Source: Mycobacteriaceae bacterium
GTDB taxonomy: Bacteria; Actinomycetota; Actinomycetes; Mycobacteriales; Mycobacteriaceae
Assembly: GCA_029977845.1 (NCBI GenBank)
Contig: JAPOKC010000027.1
Location: 1-37,097, forward strand
Length of the DNA stretch: 37,097 nt
Direction: 5' to 3'
Shown here piece by piece: positions 1-8,421 of this stretch. Positions within the stretch are counted from its first letter, which is position 1; each line of letters opens with the position of its first letter. Position numbers and translations under genes: made by a program. Under the pieces are notes generated by a model. It did not search any database, was not told the DNA's origin, and saw nothing but the letters and a program-made list of their open reading frames with translations.

Positions 1-1711
1 GGGGCGGCTGCAGATACGCGGAGTCCTGCCAGCGGCCCTCGGTGAAGGTCAACACCTCCGCGACTCCGTTCCCCCGGCCGTCCTCAGCGAGCTCGACTCC
101 GGTTGCGGCACAACCGGTGTCCGAACAGACGGACCGGAACGCCCACCGCTGGGGCTTGTCGGACGTGTTGGCGAAATCAATCCGGTACACCCCGTCGAGG
201 ATTGCGGCGTAGTTGTCCGGAACCGGTGCGGGAGGGGGGGGCGGTGGTACGGCGGCCGGGTTCTCGAGTTCGACATCTCCCGGCGCCTCGCCGATCCGCA
301 CCGCGGTGAACGGCACCTCGATGACCGAACCCGCCAGTCCGCACTCATTGGTCAGCACCGTGGTGGTCTGGACGCCGCGCAGACTGCCGTCGGATTGCGG
401 TGTCATCGTCCAGACCGATACCTCGGTGTCCGAGCCCGGGCCGACATCACCGGTGTTGCCGAGACACAGCGGATGGTCGATCGAGGTCCGTTGACCCAGC
501 TCCTCCCAGCGGCCGTCGGTGAACCGGAGTTGGGTTGTGCGGGATGGTGTGCGGGCCGCTTTCAGGTTTCCCTTGTCGAGTGCGGTGGCGGTGGCCGCAC
601 ACCCGGAGTCGCCGCAGTGCGATCGGAACGCCCAGAAGCTGACATCGGCGTTGCCGGTCTGTGCGGGCCAGGGGTCCAGGGCGCCGTTGTGTGTCTGTTG
701 GGCGCCCTGATAATTCACGCGATACGTGCCCTCGAGCACGACCTGCTGAGCCGGAGTATCGGCTCGATGGCTGAAGTGACGGACGACGGTGTAGGTCCCC
801 AGACTTGCCGCGGCGATGACGATCGCCGAGGTCATCACCGCGACCCACTGACGCCTCGGGACTGTGGTGGGCACGAACGGTTGGGAATTCGCAGCCAGTG
901 CCTCGGCGAAGTCAGCGCACCGCGGATAACGCTGAGCGGGATCCTTGGCCAGGGCGCGCGCGAACACGGCATCCAATCCGGCCAGTTCGGGCCGGAAGGC
1001 GGACACCGGAGGCGGGGCCGCGTTGAGATGTCGGCCGATCACCATGGCCGCGTTGGGGGAGGGGAACAGTTCCGATCCGGTCAGTAGATGAAAGGCTGTG
1101 GCCGCCAACGCATACTGGTCTGCCCGGCCGTCGAATGACTCGCCGATCAACTGCTCAGGTGCGGCGTAGGCGGCGGTACCGACGGTCATGTTGGCGGCAG
1201 TGAGGCTGACCGGTTCGTTGATCTCCCGGGCCACCCCGAAGTCGGTCAGCGCGATCCGTTGTTCGGCTGTGCCGAGGTTGGCGCAGAGGATGTTGGCCGG
1301 CTTGACGTCGCGGTGCAACAGACCACGGGCATGGATGGCATCCAGCGCCGAGGCCACCGCCGAGACGATCGCCACGACATCACCAACCGGTAGACCCCGC
1401 GGATAGCGCGTGCGCAACAGTTCCGCGGCGTCGGGACCGTCGATGTAATCCATCGAGATCCACAGCCGGCCGTCGGCCTCGCCCCGATCGTGCAGGGTGA
1501 CGAGATTGGGATGCCATACCGTCGCAGCGAGTTCCGCTTCGCGCTGAAACCGCTGGCGGTACTCGTCGTTGCCGGTGTAGCTGCGCGGCAGAACCTTCAG
1601 GGCCTCCTGACGCGGCAGCCGCGGATGGTCGACGAGGTAGACCTCACCCATCCCGCCGACGCCGATACGCCGCACGATCCGAAATCCCGCGAACTCGGCT
1701 CCCGGCTCCAC
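1..1711 (-). CDS. Receptor-type serine/threonine protein kinase, C-terminus cut by window edge
   Basis: Membrane-anchored Hanks-type kinase, open at base 1 (570 complete codons visible). The kinase domain spans about residues 1-265: glycine loop near residue 18 (GVGGMGEVY), ATP-binding Lys39 in EALKVL, catalytic Asp135 in LLHRDVKPAN, and metal-binding Asp157 in LTDFGVAR. One membrane helix lies at about 285-309, followed by an extracellular part. The ectodomain holds two related units, each with a WAFRS-C-D-GCAAT motif (cysteines near residues 364 and 529), separated by a proline-rich linker. The GTG at 1711 is the only in-frame start, because a stop codon lies five codons upstream; a GAGAGG ribosome site precedes it. 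An ATG at 1719 is out of frame. It is divergent from the fucosidase gene. Kinase identity is certain; the ligand and the orthologous Pkn letter are not. Confidence 0.95.
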   Translation of the reverse strand, partial: MEPGAEFAGFRIVRRIGVGGMGEVYLVDHPRLPRQEALKVLPRSYTGNDEYRQRFQREAELAATVWHPNLVTLHDRGEADGRLWISMDYIDGPDAAELLRTRYPRGLPVGDVVAIVSAVASALDAIHARGLLHRDVKPANILCANLGTAEQRIALTDFGVAREINEPVSLTAANMTVGTAAYAAPEQLIGESFDGRADQYALAATAFHLLTGSELFPSPNAAMVIGRHLNAAPPPVSAFRPELAGLDAVFARALAKDPAQRYPRCADFAEALAANSQPFVPTTVPRRQWVAVMTSAIVIAAASLGTYTVVRHFSHRADTPAQQVVLEGTYRVNYQGAQQTHNGALDPWPAQTGNADVSFWAFRSHCGDSGCAATATALDKGNLKAARTPSRTTQLRFTDGRWEELGQRTSIDHPLCLGNTGDVGPGSDTEVSVWTMTPQSDGSLRGVQTTTVLTNECGLAGSVIEVPFTAVRIGEAPGDVELENPAAVPPPPPPAPVPDNYAAILDGVYRIDFANTSDKPQRWAFRSVCSDTGCAATGVELAEDGRGNGVAEVLTFTEGRWQDSAYLQPP

Positions 1712-1759
1712 AGGCTCATCCTCTCAGGAAGCTCGCGTTCCGCGAGCCTCTGACGGCGA

Positions 1760-1765
1760 TAGTCT
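1760..1765 (+). promoter_or_regulatory. -10 element TAGTCT, leaderless start of fucosidase gene
   Basis: TAGTCT ends 7 bp before the ATG at 1773, the spacing expected if transcription begins at the A of the start codon. No Shine-Dalgarno sequence is present. This fits the TANNNT -10 consensus known for mycobacterial SigA promoters. Confidence 0.6.
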
Positions 1766-1772
1766 TCCAGGC

Positions 1773-3230
1773 ATGTATCAGTCGAACTGGGATTCGGTGG
1801 CCACCCATCCGTTGCCCGGCTGGTACGACGACGCCAAACTCGGCGTATTCCTGCACTGGGGCCTGTACTCGGTGCCGGGCTGGGCGCCGCAGGTTCCCGA
1901 CATCCAGGAGCTGCTCCGGGACAAGGGTCCCGCAGAGATGTTGCGGGACAACCCGTATGCGGAGTGGTACCTCAACAGCAGCCGCATCGAGGGCAGCCCC
2001 ACCTGGTATCACCAGCGCGACACCTATGGGCCGCAGGCCACCTACGACGACTTCGTGCCGGTCTTCGACGAGGGCACCGCCGGCGCTGACATGGAGGCGA
2101 TCGCCGCGGTCTGCCGTGACGCCGGTGCCGGCTACGTCGTGTTGACCACCAAGCACCACGACGGTTTCTGCCTGTGGCCCACCAATCTCGTCCACCCCCA
2201 CAAGGGCCGCTACCACGCCCGACGCGACCTCGTCGGCGACCTGACCCGCGCCGTGCGGAACGCCGGGATACGAATGGGCCTGTACTACTCCGGCGGATAC
2301 GACTGGCCCTACAACGATGCTCTGCTGACCAATCCCGCCGACAGTTTCCTCGCTGTTCCGCACTCGCCCGACTACGTCGAGTACGCAACCGGACATGTCC
2401 GCGAATTGATCGACAGGTATCAGCCCTCGGTGCTGTGGAACGACATCTGCTGGCCGGCCGGCGGGGATCTTCCGGCATTGTTCGCCGAGTACTACAACGC
2501 GGTTCCGGACGGTGTGATCAACGACCGCTGGCTGGAGTCGACTCAGCACCGCGGCACGGTGACCGACAGCCTTGCACGTGCGGGAGGTGTTCTGCTGCAA
2601 CGCTTCTGGTCACTGATACCCGAAAGCTACAAGTCGCTGACCTTCCCGGCCAATCACCACTTCGACTTCCGTACGCCGGAGTACGCGCAGTTCGACACGA
2701 TTCAGGACAAGAAGTGGGAGTCGACCCGCGGCGTCGGGCACTCCTTCGGCGCCAACCGCAACGAGCGGCCCGAGGACATCGTCACCGCGACCGAACTCGT
2801 GCGCTCGTTCGCCGACATCGTCTCCAAGAACGGCAACCTGCTGATCGGTATCGGCCCCGACCAGACCGGGCGGTTCCCCGACGAGCAACTCGTGCCGTTG
2901 CGCGGGCTGGGTGCCTGGCTGAAGGTCAACGGTGAGGCGATCTACCGCACCCGGCCATGGCTCCTCCCGCAGACCACCACCAGTGCCGGCAGCGGTGTCC
3001 GGTTCACCGCGCGCGATGGTGTGGTCAACGCGATCCTGCTCGACGTGCCCGAGCGTGAATTCACGATGCGGGGTATAGACGCGTCCGGGGTGACTGCGGT
3101 CCGGTTGCTCGGCCACGACCCGGTGGACTGGCGGGTCGCCGACGGCGCGTTGACGGTGCGGCTACCGGAACGGATGCCGGTGTCTCCGGCGCACGTGCTG
3201 GAGATGCGCGGACAGGTGCGGCCGGTTTAG
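1773..3230 (+). CDS. GH29 alpha-L-fucosidase
   Basis: Glycoside hydrolase family 29 enzyme, 485 residues, predicted to release L-fucose from glycoconjugates by a retaining mechanism. Visible family signatures are GVFLHWGLYSVPGWA near residue 24, TTKHHDGFCLW near 125-135, and the nucleophile motif LWND with Asp224. The catalytic barrel fills about residues 1-350 and a beta-rich C-terminal domain follows. There is no signal peptide or membrane helix, so the enzyme should be cytoplasmic and would need imported fucosides. The start is supported by a leaderless -10 hexamer. No sugar transporter or fucose catabolic gene lies beside it. Its 3' end overlaps the convergent DUF3060 gene by 4 bp. Substrate specificity cannot be read from the sequence. 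Confidence 0.93.
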   Translation: MYQSNWDSVATHPLPGWYDDAKLGVFLHWGLYSVPGWAPQVPDIQELLRDKGPAEMLRDNPYAEWYLNSSRIEGSPTWYHQRDTYGPQATYDDFVPVFDEGTAGADMEAIAAVCRDAGAGYVVLTTKHHDGFCLWPTNLVHPHKGRYHARRDLVGDLTRAVRNAGIRMGLYYSGGYDWPYNDALLTNPADSFLAVPHSPDYVEYATGHVRELIDRYQPSVLWNDICWPAGGDLPALFAEYYNAVPDGVINDRWLESTQHRGTVTDSLARAGGVLLQRFWSLIPESYKSLTFPANHHFDFRTPEYAQFDTIQDKKWESTRGVGHSFGANRNERPEDIVTATELVRSFADIVSKNGNLLIGIGPDQTGRFPDEQLVPLRGLGAWLKVNGEAIYRTRPWLLPQTTTSAGSGVRFTARDGVVNAILLDVPEREFTMRGIDASGVTAVRLLGHDPVDWRVADGALTVRLPERMPVSPAHVLEMRGQVRPV

Positions 3231-3781
3231 CCCTGTTCGAGGGTGTTGTTCATCCCGGAATTGCTCAGTTCCGGATTGCCGCTGCGGTAGGTGACCGCGT
3301 TGTTCATCCCGGAGACCTCGATGGCGTCGGACTCATCGACGGTGACGGTGTTGCCGACCCCGGAGACATCCACCCGGGCGCAGTGACCGGTGAGCAGAAC
3401 CGTGTTGTCCACCCCGCTGATGCTGACGACGCTGGCGGCGCAGTTGTACCTCTCCTGCTTTCCGACTCCGGCGACGCTGATCGACTGGCCGGCCGGAGCG
3501 GAAGGCGCGACCGTCGTGCGAGCGGGCGGGCTGGGCGGGTTCGCGGTGAACGATCCGCCGCCGCCGTCGAACTCTGGCGAGGTCGCCCGGCCCCCAACAG
3601 TGTGACGGGACTGGTTGATCAGCATCGCGCCGCCGCTGACCACCAGGGCGAGGATCATCAGGCTCAGCAGGATCCACCCCGCCCGCAGACCGGTGCGGGG
3701 CGGTTCATCGGATGTCGCGGAACCGGGCTGTGCCGGCTCGAGTTCCCGAATCCGCTGTTCGGGATCGTCGTTGTCGCTCAT
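3227..3781 (-). CDS. DUF3060 single-pass membrane protein
   Basis: Protein of 184 residues with an acidic N-terminal cytoplasmic stretch, one membrane helix near residues 37-58 (WILLSLMILALVVSGG), a Pro/Thr-rich linker, and a C-terminal DUF3060 domain. The domain shows short repeats such as ISGVDNTVLL, VSGVGNTVTV and VSGMNNAVTY, which suggest a small beta-helix exposed outside the membrane. Two cysteines in the domain may form a disulfide. I chose the ATG at 3781; a GATAGT hexamer lies 7 bp upstream. The alternative ATG at 3817 would add 12 residues (MPNRNGCAIVTA) with no promoter or ribosome-site support. DUF3060 proteins occur as lipoproteins and membrane proteins in mycobacteria; their function is unknown. 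Confidence 0.85.
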   Translation of the reverse strand: MSDNDDPEQRIRELEPAQPGSATSDEPPRTGLRAGWILLSLMILALVVSGGAMLINQSRHTVGGRATSPEFDGGGGSFTANPPSPPARTTVAPSAPAGQSISVAGVGKQERYNCAASVVSISGVDNTVLLTGHCARVDVSGVGNTVTVDESDAIEVSGMNNAVTYRSGNPELSNSGMNNTLEQG

Positions 3782-3840
3782 CGCTGTAACTATCGCGCAG
3801 CCGTTGCGATTTGGCACCTGCCGCCGACGTGCTCCGGTGT

Positions 3841-3846
3841 TAGGTT
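3841..3846 (+). promoter_or_regulatory. Candidate -10 element TAGGTT for the DUF2236 gene
   Basis: TAGGTT matches TANNNT and would give a leader of about 40 nt before the ATG at 3894. That leader contains an AAGGGA ribosome site. It lies just outside the divergent DUF3060 gene. Confidence 0.4.
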
Positions 3847-3893
3847 GGGGACAGGTGTGCAGATTTGCTGTTCGCGACGAAGGGATCGGCGTG

Positions 3894-4898
3894 ATGAGGG
3901 TCTTGCTGCCACATCAGCTCCTCGAAGAGAAGGTGAAGTCCGACTTCGACAAGGACGTCCGGCAGAAGTTCTTCCGCGGCCTGAACTTTGCCGGTCCCGA
4001 GGGCGACCCCGGCTGGTTCGGCCCGAAGAGTGCGGTCTGGCGGGTGCACTCGCACACCTCGGCGCTGATCTTCGGCCTGCAGTGCGCGGCGTTCATGGAA
4101 CGGCTCGACCCCAGCATCTACTGGATGGGCGCGGATCATTCGCGGGTGGTGGAACGCGACGAGGACGGCGTGCCCACCGGCCGGCTCGATGTCGAGGGTG
4201 CGGCGGTGCGGCTGGCGCACTCGGTGGCCTTCTTCATCGGCACCGCCTACGGGTCGACGGCGACCGCCGAGAAGGTGGCCCAGACCGTGCGCTCGATGCA
4301 CCACACGGTCAAAGGCGTCCGGCCCGACGGCCTGCCCTACGACGCGGATGACCCGGAATGGCTGCGCTGGAACTACGCCACCGTGGTGTGGGGCATCGCC
4401 ACCGCGCACGAGATGTACCACCCGGCGCCGTTGCGTGACATCGACGACTATTACCGGGAGTTCGTCCGGGTCGGTCACGCGCTGGGCGGCGGCGACCTGC
4501 CGCAGACCAAGGCAGAGACCCTGGAGTGCCTGAAGGCCTACCTTCCGCGACTGGCGTTGACCCATGGCGCCGCACTGGCCACCGGGCCCTCGCTGCAGAG
4601 CAATCCGGAGGTGCCGGCGGCGGCCAAGTTCTTCGATTGGGCAATCCGCGACGCGATGCCGCAGTGGGCGGCGGAGTTGGTCATGTATCAACCGCCGCAC
4701 CCGGTGGAACGTGCGGCGCGGCGCGCGGCGACGTGGACGGCGATCAACGCCACCCAGATCGCGATGGGTCCGCTCAAGGAGTTCAGCCAGGCTCAGCGCC
4801 GAGTGGCGGCCGGCACTGTGACCGAGCACACAGAGCCGTCGTACCGACTCGGTGATGACCCTGTTCGCGACCGCGAGTCCGTCGAGCAGACGCTGTAG
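3894..4898 (+). CDS. DUF2236 / MpaB-family oxygenase-like protein
   Basis: Protein of 334 residues in the DUF2236 family, which includes the mycophenolic-acid enzyme MpaB and the heme-dependent rubber oxygenase Lcp. Visible family signatures are an Arg-rich entry helix (VWRVHSHTSALIFG, 49-61), AHSVAFFIGTAYG (109-120), the MHHTVKG motif (His136/His137) and YDADDPEWLRWNYAT (149-162), where a DPE-W-hydrophobic block is typical. From the family, a heme ligated by a conserved His is likely, but the substrate is unknown. No signal peptide is visible. The ATG at 3894 is chosen for the AAGGGA ribosome site upstream; a longer reading frame from 3615 runs antisense through DUF3060 and has no support. 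The next 367 bp contain no gene. Confidence 0.85.
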   Translation: MRVLLPHQLLEEKVKSDFDKDVRQKFFRGLNFAGPEGDPGWFGPKSAVWRVHSHTSALIFGLQCAAFMERLDPSIYWMGADHSRVVERDEDGVPTGRLDVEGAAVRLAHSVAFFIGTAYGSTATAEKVAQTVRSMHHTVKGVRPDGLPYDADDPEWLRWNYATVVWGIATAHEMYHPAPLRDIDDYYREFVRVGHALGGGDLPQTKAETLECLKAYLPRLALTHGAALATGPSLQSNPEVPAAAKFFDWAIRDAMPQWAAELVMYQPPHPVERAARRAATWTAINATQIAMGPLKEFSQAQRRVAAGTVTEHTEPSYRLGDDPVRDRESVEQTL

Positions 4899-5265
4899 CA
4901 CGGCCCGGCACTAAGGAATCCGCTTAACATCTTAGACACTCGGGGCGGGGTGTGATTTGCGCCGCATTTGCCCGTGCGCGATGAGAAATTCTCAGCGAAA
5001 AACAAATTGCGACGCTGCGCGCATTTCCGCAGGAGCAAATCTGATCGAACAGCGGATTCGTAGTTTGCGCGGCAAATGAAATCACAAACATGCTGCTTAG
5101 CGGCGCCTGAGTCTATTGGGGCACAAGTGAACTAGACCGGAATTCTTTGTCGTAACGCGCCGTTAAACTTCTAGATGGCCGACAATCATGTCGGTTCGAA
5201 GAAATTCCGATTCGACGTGAGGCTGACCGCGCTGTCGCGGGCTGGCCGCCGGAGGTGAAGAAAAC
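4899..5265. promoter_or_regulatory. Gene-free regulatory region with several palindromes
   Basis: This 367-bp gap is visibly more AT-rich than its surroundings and has no plausible gene. It contains three short perfect inverted repeats: TGAGAA-A-TTCTCA at 4982-4994, TTTGC-GCG-GCAAA at 5064-5076 and CCGACA-ATCA-TGTCGG at 5179-5194. GCAAAT/ATTTGC words recur between 4950 and 5080. A strong ribosome site GGAGGTGAAG lies at 5251-5260, just before the ATG at 5266. The region probably holds the promoter and operators of the beta-propeller gene; a clear -35/-10 pair could not be chosen. Confidence 0.55.
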
Positions 5266-6321
5266 ATGGCGAACACGATGGGCGCTAGCGCGGTTGCCGA
5301 ACGGCCTGCCGACGCACTGTGGCTGGCCGCCCTGCCGGTCCCGCGGGTAACCGTGACGAATGACCGGGCGCCTGCCATGCGTCACTCCATCGCCCGCCCC
5401 GCCGAGGGCGTGCTGACCGCGTTGCCCGGAGCCGTCACCGATATGGCCGTCACTCAAGACGGTCGTTATCTGGTGGCTGCCCACTACGGCGATGACGCGG
5501 TGTCGGTCATCGATATCGCCACCCTGACCGTCAGCACCGTGATCGAGGGCATCGCTGAGCCGTACGCGATCGCCGCGGCCGACCGGATCTACGTGACGTC
5601 GGCGGCTGACGCCGAGGACCGCGTTGTCGCCGTCGACCCGGGTGCCGGTGTCGCGCTGGCCGCCAAAGACATCACCGTGACCGCCCGCGGCCTGGCTGCG
5701 AGCCCGGCCGGCGACGTCCTGTTCGTGGCGCGCTGCGGTGACGCCGGCGCCGACATCGCCGCGATCGAGGTCGAAAGCGGTCTCACCCGGTCGATCTCGC
5801 TGACCGGTGCGGCCGGCGCCGCCGTCGACACCATCCGTGTCAGCGATGACGGTTCCGTGCTCTTCGCCGCCCTGACCACCGCTGCGGGTAACGCGCTGAT
5901 GATCGTCGACCTCCGCACCGGCCGTATCGCCCATCGGGTCGCCATCCGCGGTTCGATCGGCGACATCGCCGCCCATCGCGACGGACGCCGGGTGTTCGTC
6001 ACCGGTTGGGACGCCGAGCTCGGCGGAACGCTGACCGCTGTGGATGCCGGCACCGGACGGGTGATCAACACCGTCGCGGTCGGCGGACCGGCCACCCAGG
6101 TCGTCCTCAGCGGAACCCGCGCCTACGTGGCTTCCGGTGAAGGGGTCTCGGTGATCGATATCGCCGGTCCGGGTCGCGTCATCGACATCTTCTCGATCGG
6201 CCGGCCGGTGTCCTGCGTCGCGTTGAGCCTCGACGAGGGTTGCCTGTACATCGCCGATTACGACGGCGCGATCACCGCGCTCTCGGCAACCGCCGCCGCG
6301 CGGTTGCGCGCCGCCTCCTGA
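5266..6321 (+). CDS. YVTN/YncE-like beta-propeller protein
   Basis: Protein of 351 residues built of repeated blades. Each blade has a sequence of the type 'D-x-AVTQDGRYLVAAHYGDDAVSV' followed by 'IDIATLTVSTVIEG', recurring roughly every 40-45 residues from about residue 50 to the end, so six or seven blades are likely. This is the pattern of YVTN/YncE-like propellers and SMP-30-like folds. The first 45 residues have low complexity, and no signal peptide or membrane segment is visible, so it may be cytosolic or exported by a non-classical route. A strong ribosome site (GGAGGTGAAG, 5 bp before the ATG) suggests high expression. The gene stands alone behind a long regulatory region. No catalytic residues are identifiable; a binding or scaffold role is only inference. 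Confidence 0.8.
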   Translation: MANTMGASAVAERPADALWLAALPVPRVTVTNDRAPAMRHSIARPAEGVLTALPGAVTDMAVTQDGRYLVAAHYGDDAVSVIDIATLTVSTVIEGIAEPYAIAAADRIYVTSAADAEDRVVAVDPGAGVALAAKDITVTARGLAASPAGDVLFVARCGDAGADIAAIEVESGLTRSISLTGAAGAAVDTIRVSDDGSVLFAALTTAAGNALMIVDLRTGRIAHRVAIRGSIGDIAAHRDGRRVFVTGWDAELGGTLTAVDAGTGRVINTVAVGGPATQVVLSGTRAYVASGEGVSVIDIAGPGRVIDIFSIGRPVSCVALSLDEGCLYIADYDGAITALSATAAARLRAAS

Positions 6322-6328
6322 GGCGGGA

Positions 6329-6646
6329 TCAGCGCTGGGTGCAGTCCAGCGACACCGAGATCGACTGACTCGTGACCACCGGCACCAGGAAGGTGCCTCC
6401 GCGGCTGCCCAGACCGGGACCGACGTAGGGCACCCACTGGGTGACGGTCTGCGGGTTACGCACACTGGTGACGACGCACTTCGATATCGGACCGGTGCCC
6501 ATCTTGTCGACGGTGACGGTGTAGCCCTGTCTCTGCAGTTCGTTGATGGTCTCCTGGGCCGACTGGTCGGCGCGGGCCACGGCCGCGGGCCCCGCCAGCA
6601 GACCGCAGACGGCGGCTGTTGCGGACAGGCTCGCGATGGTGCGCAT
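6329..6646 (-). CDS. Small secreted protein with one disulfide
   Basis: Protein of 105 residues with a classical signal peptide: Arg2, a hydrophobic stretch over residues 4-20, and a likely cut after ARA near residue 26. The mature part of about 79 residues contains exactly two cysteines (Cys57 and Cys102), likely paired outside the cell. It contains an amphipathic segment (ETINELQRQGYTVTVDKMG) of the type seen in many small mycobacterial secreted proteins of unknown function. The ATG at 6646 is selected because it directly precedes the signal peptide; the much longer open frame through 7771 is antisense to fadD14. It converges on the beta-propeller gene with a 7-bp gap. Function unknown. Confidence 0.82.
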   Translation of the reverse strand: MRTIASLSATAAVCGLLAGPAAVARADQSAQETINELQRQGYTVTVDKMGTGPISKCVVTSVRNPQTVTQWVPYVGPGLGSRGGTFLVPVVTSQSISVSLDCTQR

Positions 6647-6721
6647 GACTCCATCGTGGCGTGAATCCCGCGGAGATACCATTCGCGCAGGCCGGTACAC
6701 CTGAGCGAAGGCGGTTTTTCG

Positions 6722-8350
6722 ATGCAGAGCACCATGCAGAACTTCCCGTTGACCGTTGCGGAGATCCTGCGGTACGCCGTGAACGTCCACGGTGACCGCA
6801 CCGTCACCACCGCCACCGGATCGGGATTCCGGCATGCGACCTATCACGAACTCGGCCGGCAGGCGGCCCGGCTGGCCAACGCACTGCGCCGGCTGGGCAT
6901 CGACGGCGACCAGCGGGTGGCCACCTTCATGTGGAACAACCAGGAGCATCTGGAGGCCTACGTCGCGATCCCCTCGATGGGTGCGGTGCTGCACACCCTG
7001 AACATCAGACTGTTCCCCGAGCAGATCGAGTTCGTCGCCTACGAGGCCGAGGACCGCGTCGTCATCGCCGATATCTCGCTGGCCGACGTGCTTGCACCGG
7101 TGCTGCCGAAGATGGAGACGGTGCACACCGTGATCGTGGTCGGCGCGGGGGATCTCGCGCCGTTTGAATCCTCCGGTAAGCGAGTGCTGCGTTATCACGA
7201 GATCACTGCTGCGGAGTCCGATGATTTCGACTGGCCGGAGATCGACGAAAACTCTGCTGCGGCAATGTGTTACACCAGTGGCACCACCGGGCATCCGAAA
7301 GGTGTGGTGTACGCGCACCGGTCGAGCTACCTGCACTCGATGGCGGTCTGCGGCGGGAACGGTATGGGCCTGAGCTTCTCCGACAAGGCCCTTCCGATCG
7401 TGCCGATGTTCCACGCCAACGCCTGGGGTCTTCCGTACGCGGCGCTGATGGCCGGCGCCGACATCGTGATGCCGGACCGGTTCATGGATGCCAAGTCGCT
7501 GGTGAATCTGATCGAGACCCAGCGGCCGACGGTCACCGGGGCGGTGCCGACGATCTGGAACGACGTGATGAACTATCTCGATCGCGAACCGGGACACGAC
7601 ATCTCGTCGTTGCGGCTGGTGGCCTGCGGCGGATCGGCGGTGCCGTTGTCGTTGATGCAGACCTTCGAACAGCGCTTCGATGTGCAGATTCGCCAACTCT
7701 GGGGGATGACCGAGACCTCGCCGATCGCCACGCTGGCCTGGCCGGCCCCCAACACCCCGCCGGAGAAGCACTGGGATATCCGCTCCACCCAGGGCCGGCC
7801 GATGTGCGGTGTCGAGGCGCGCATCGTCGACGACGAGGGGAATCGGCTGCCCAACGACGGTGAGGCGGTGGGCGAACTCGAGGTTCGTGGCCCCTGGATC
7901 ACCGGTTCCTACTATCGCAACACCGACCCCTCGAAGTTCGAGTCGGGTTGGCTTCGCACCGGTGACGTCGGCCGTATCGACCCACAGGGTTACATCACGC
8001 TGACCGACCGGGCCAAGGACGTGATCAAGTCCGGCGGCGAGTGGATCTCATCGGTGGAATTGGAGAACCACCTGATCGCCCACCCACTGGTGCGCGAGGC
8101 CGCCGTCGTCGGGGTGCCCGACGAGCGGTGGCAGGAGCGCCCACTGGCCGCGGTGGTGCTCCAGGACGGCGCGAAGGTGACTCCGGCCGAACTGCGGGAC
8201 TTCCTGGGCGACAGGGTCGTCCGCTGGTGGCTGCCGGAACGCTGGACGTTCATCGACGAGATCCCGCGCACCAGCGTCGGCAAGTACGACAAGAAGACCA
8301 TCCGGTCGCGCTACGCCGATGACGCCTACGAGGTCATCACCCTCACCTGA
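6722..8350 (+). CDS. fadD14: Medium/long-chain fatty acid-CoA ligase (FadD14-like)
   Basis: ANL-superfamily acyl-CoA synthetase of 542 residues that activates fatty acids with ATP and CoA through an acyl-adenylate. Signatures in order are the phosphate-binding loop MCYTSGTTGHPKGVV (182-196), the WGMTETSP motif, the hinge GDVGRIDPQGYITLTDR-KD, the GGEWISS CoA-binding loop, and Lys521 in TSVGKYDKK, which catalyses adenylation. Length and overall sequence resemble the AlkK-like group. M. tuberculosis fadD14 (Rv1058, from memory 543 residues) lies at the same end of the conserved block, so that symbol is used with moderate confidence. A GAAGGCGG ribosome site precedes the ATG at 6722; an ATG at 6734 is a possible alternative. 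A hairpin separates it from the convergent thiolase gene. Confidence 0.9.
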   Translation: MQSTMQNFPLTVAEILRYAVNVHGDRTVTTATGSGFRHATYHELGRQAARLANALRRLGIDGDQRVATFMWNNQEHLEAYVAIPSMGAVLHTLNIRLFPEQIEFVAYEAEDRVVIADISLADVLAPVLPKMETVHTVIVVGAGDLAPFESSGKRVLRYHEITAAESDDFDWPEIDENSAAAMCYTSGTTGHPKGVVYAHRSSYLHSMAVCGGNGMGLSFSDKALPIVPMFHANAWGLPYAALMAGADIVMPDRFMDAKSLVNLIETQRPTVTGAVPTIWNDVMNYLDREPGHDISSLRLVACGGSAVPLSLMQTFEQRFDVQIRQLWGMTETSPIATLAWPAPNTPPEKHWDIRSTQGRPMCGVEARIVDDEGNRLPNDGEAVGELEVRGPWITGSYYRNTDPSKFESGWLRTGDVGRIDPQGYITLTDRAKDVIKSGGEWISSVELENHLIAHPLVREAAVVGVPDERWQERPLAAVVLQDGAKVTPAELRDFLGDRVVRWWLPERWTFIDEIPRTSVGKYDKKTIRSRYADDAYEVITLT

Positions 8351-8372
8351 CGCCCAACCCGACAGACGGGCG

Positions 8373-8401
8373 CGAAAGTGCGGGAGGAACCCGCCATTTC
8401 G
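8373..8401. terminator. Hairpin between convergent fadD14 and thiolase genes
   Basis: The left arm CGAAA-GT-GCGGG (8373-8384) pairs with CCCGC-CA-TTTCG (8390-8401), giving 5+5 base pairs around a 2x2 mismatch and a 5-nt loop. No long T-tract follows, which is common for mycobacterial terminators. It could serve both convergent genes. Confidence 0.55.
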
Positions 8402-8421
8402 TCGATCTCGGTGACGGGTGA

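Noticed and set aside
1717..1719. ATG at 1719 as kinase start
   Set aside because: It is out of frame with the kinase; the in-frame start is GTG at 1711.
5113..6816. 567-codon minus-strand open frame opposite the beta-propeller gene
   Set aside because: It is antisense to a clear repeat protein, its translation is Asp/Gly/Arg-rich low complexity, and it covers the real secreted-protein gene and the fadD14 start. It arises from the high GC content.
6647..7771. N-terminal extension of the small secreted protein to 480 residues
   Set aside because: The extension is antisense to fadD14; the real start at 6646 has a signal peptide immediately after it.
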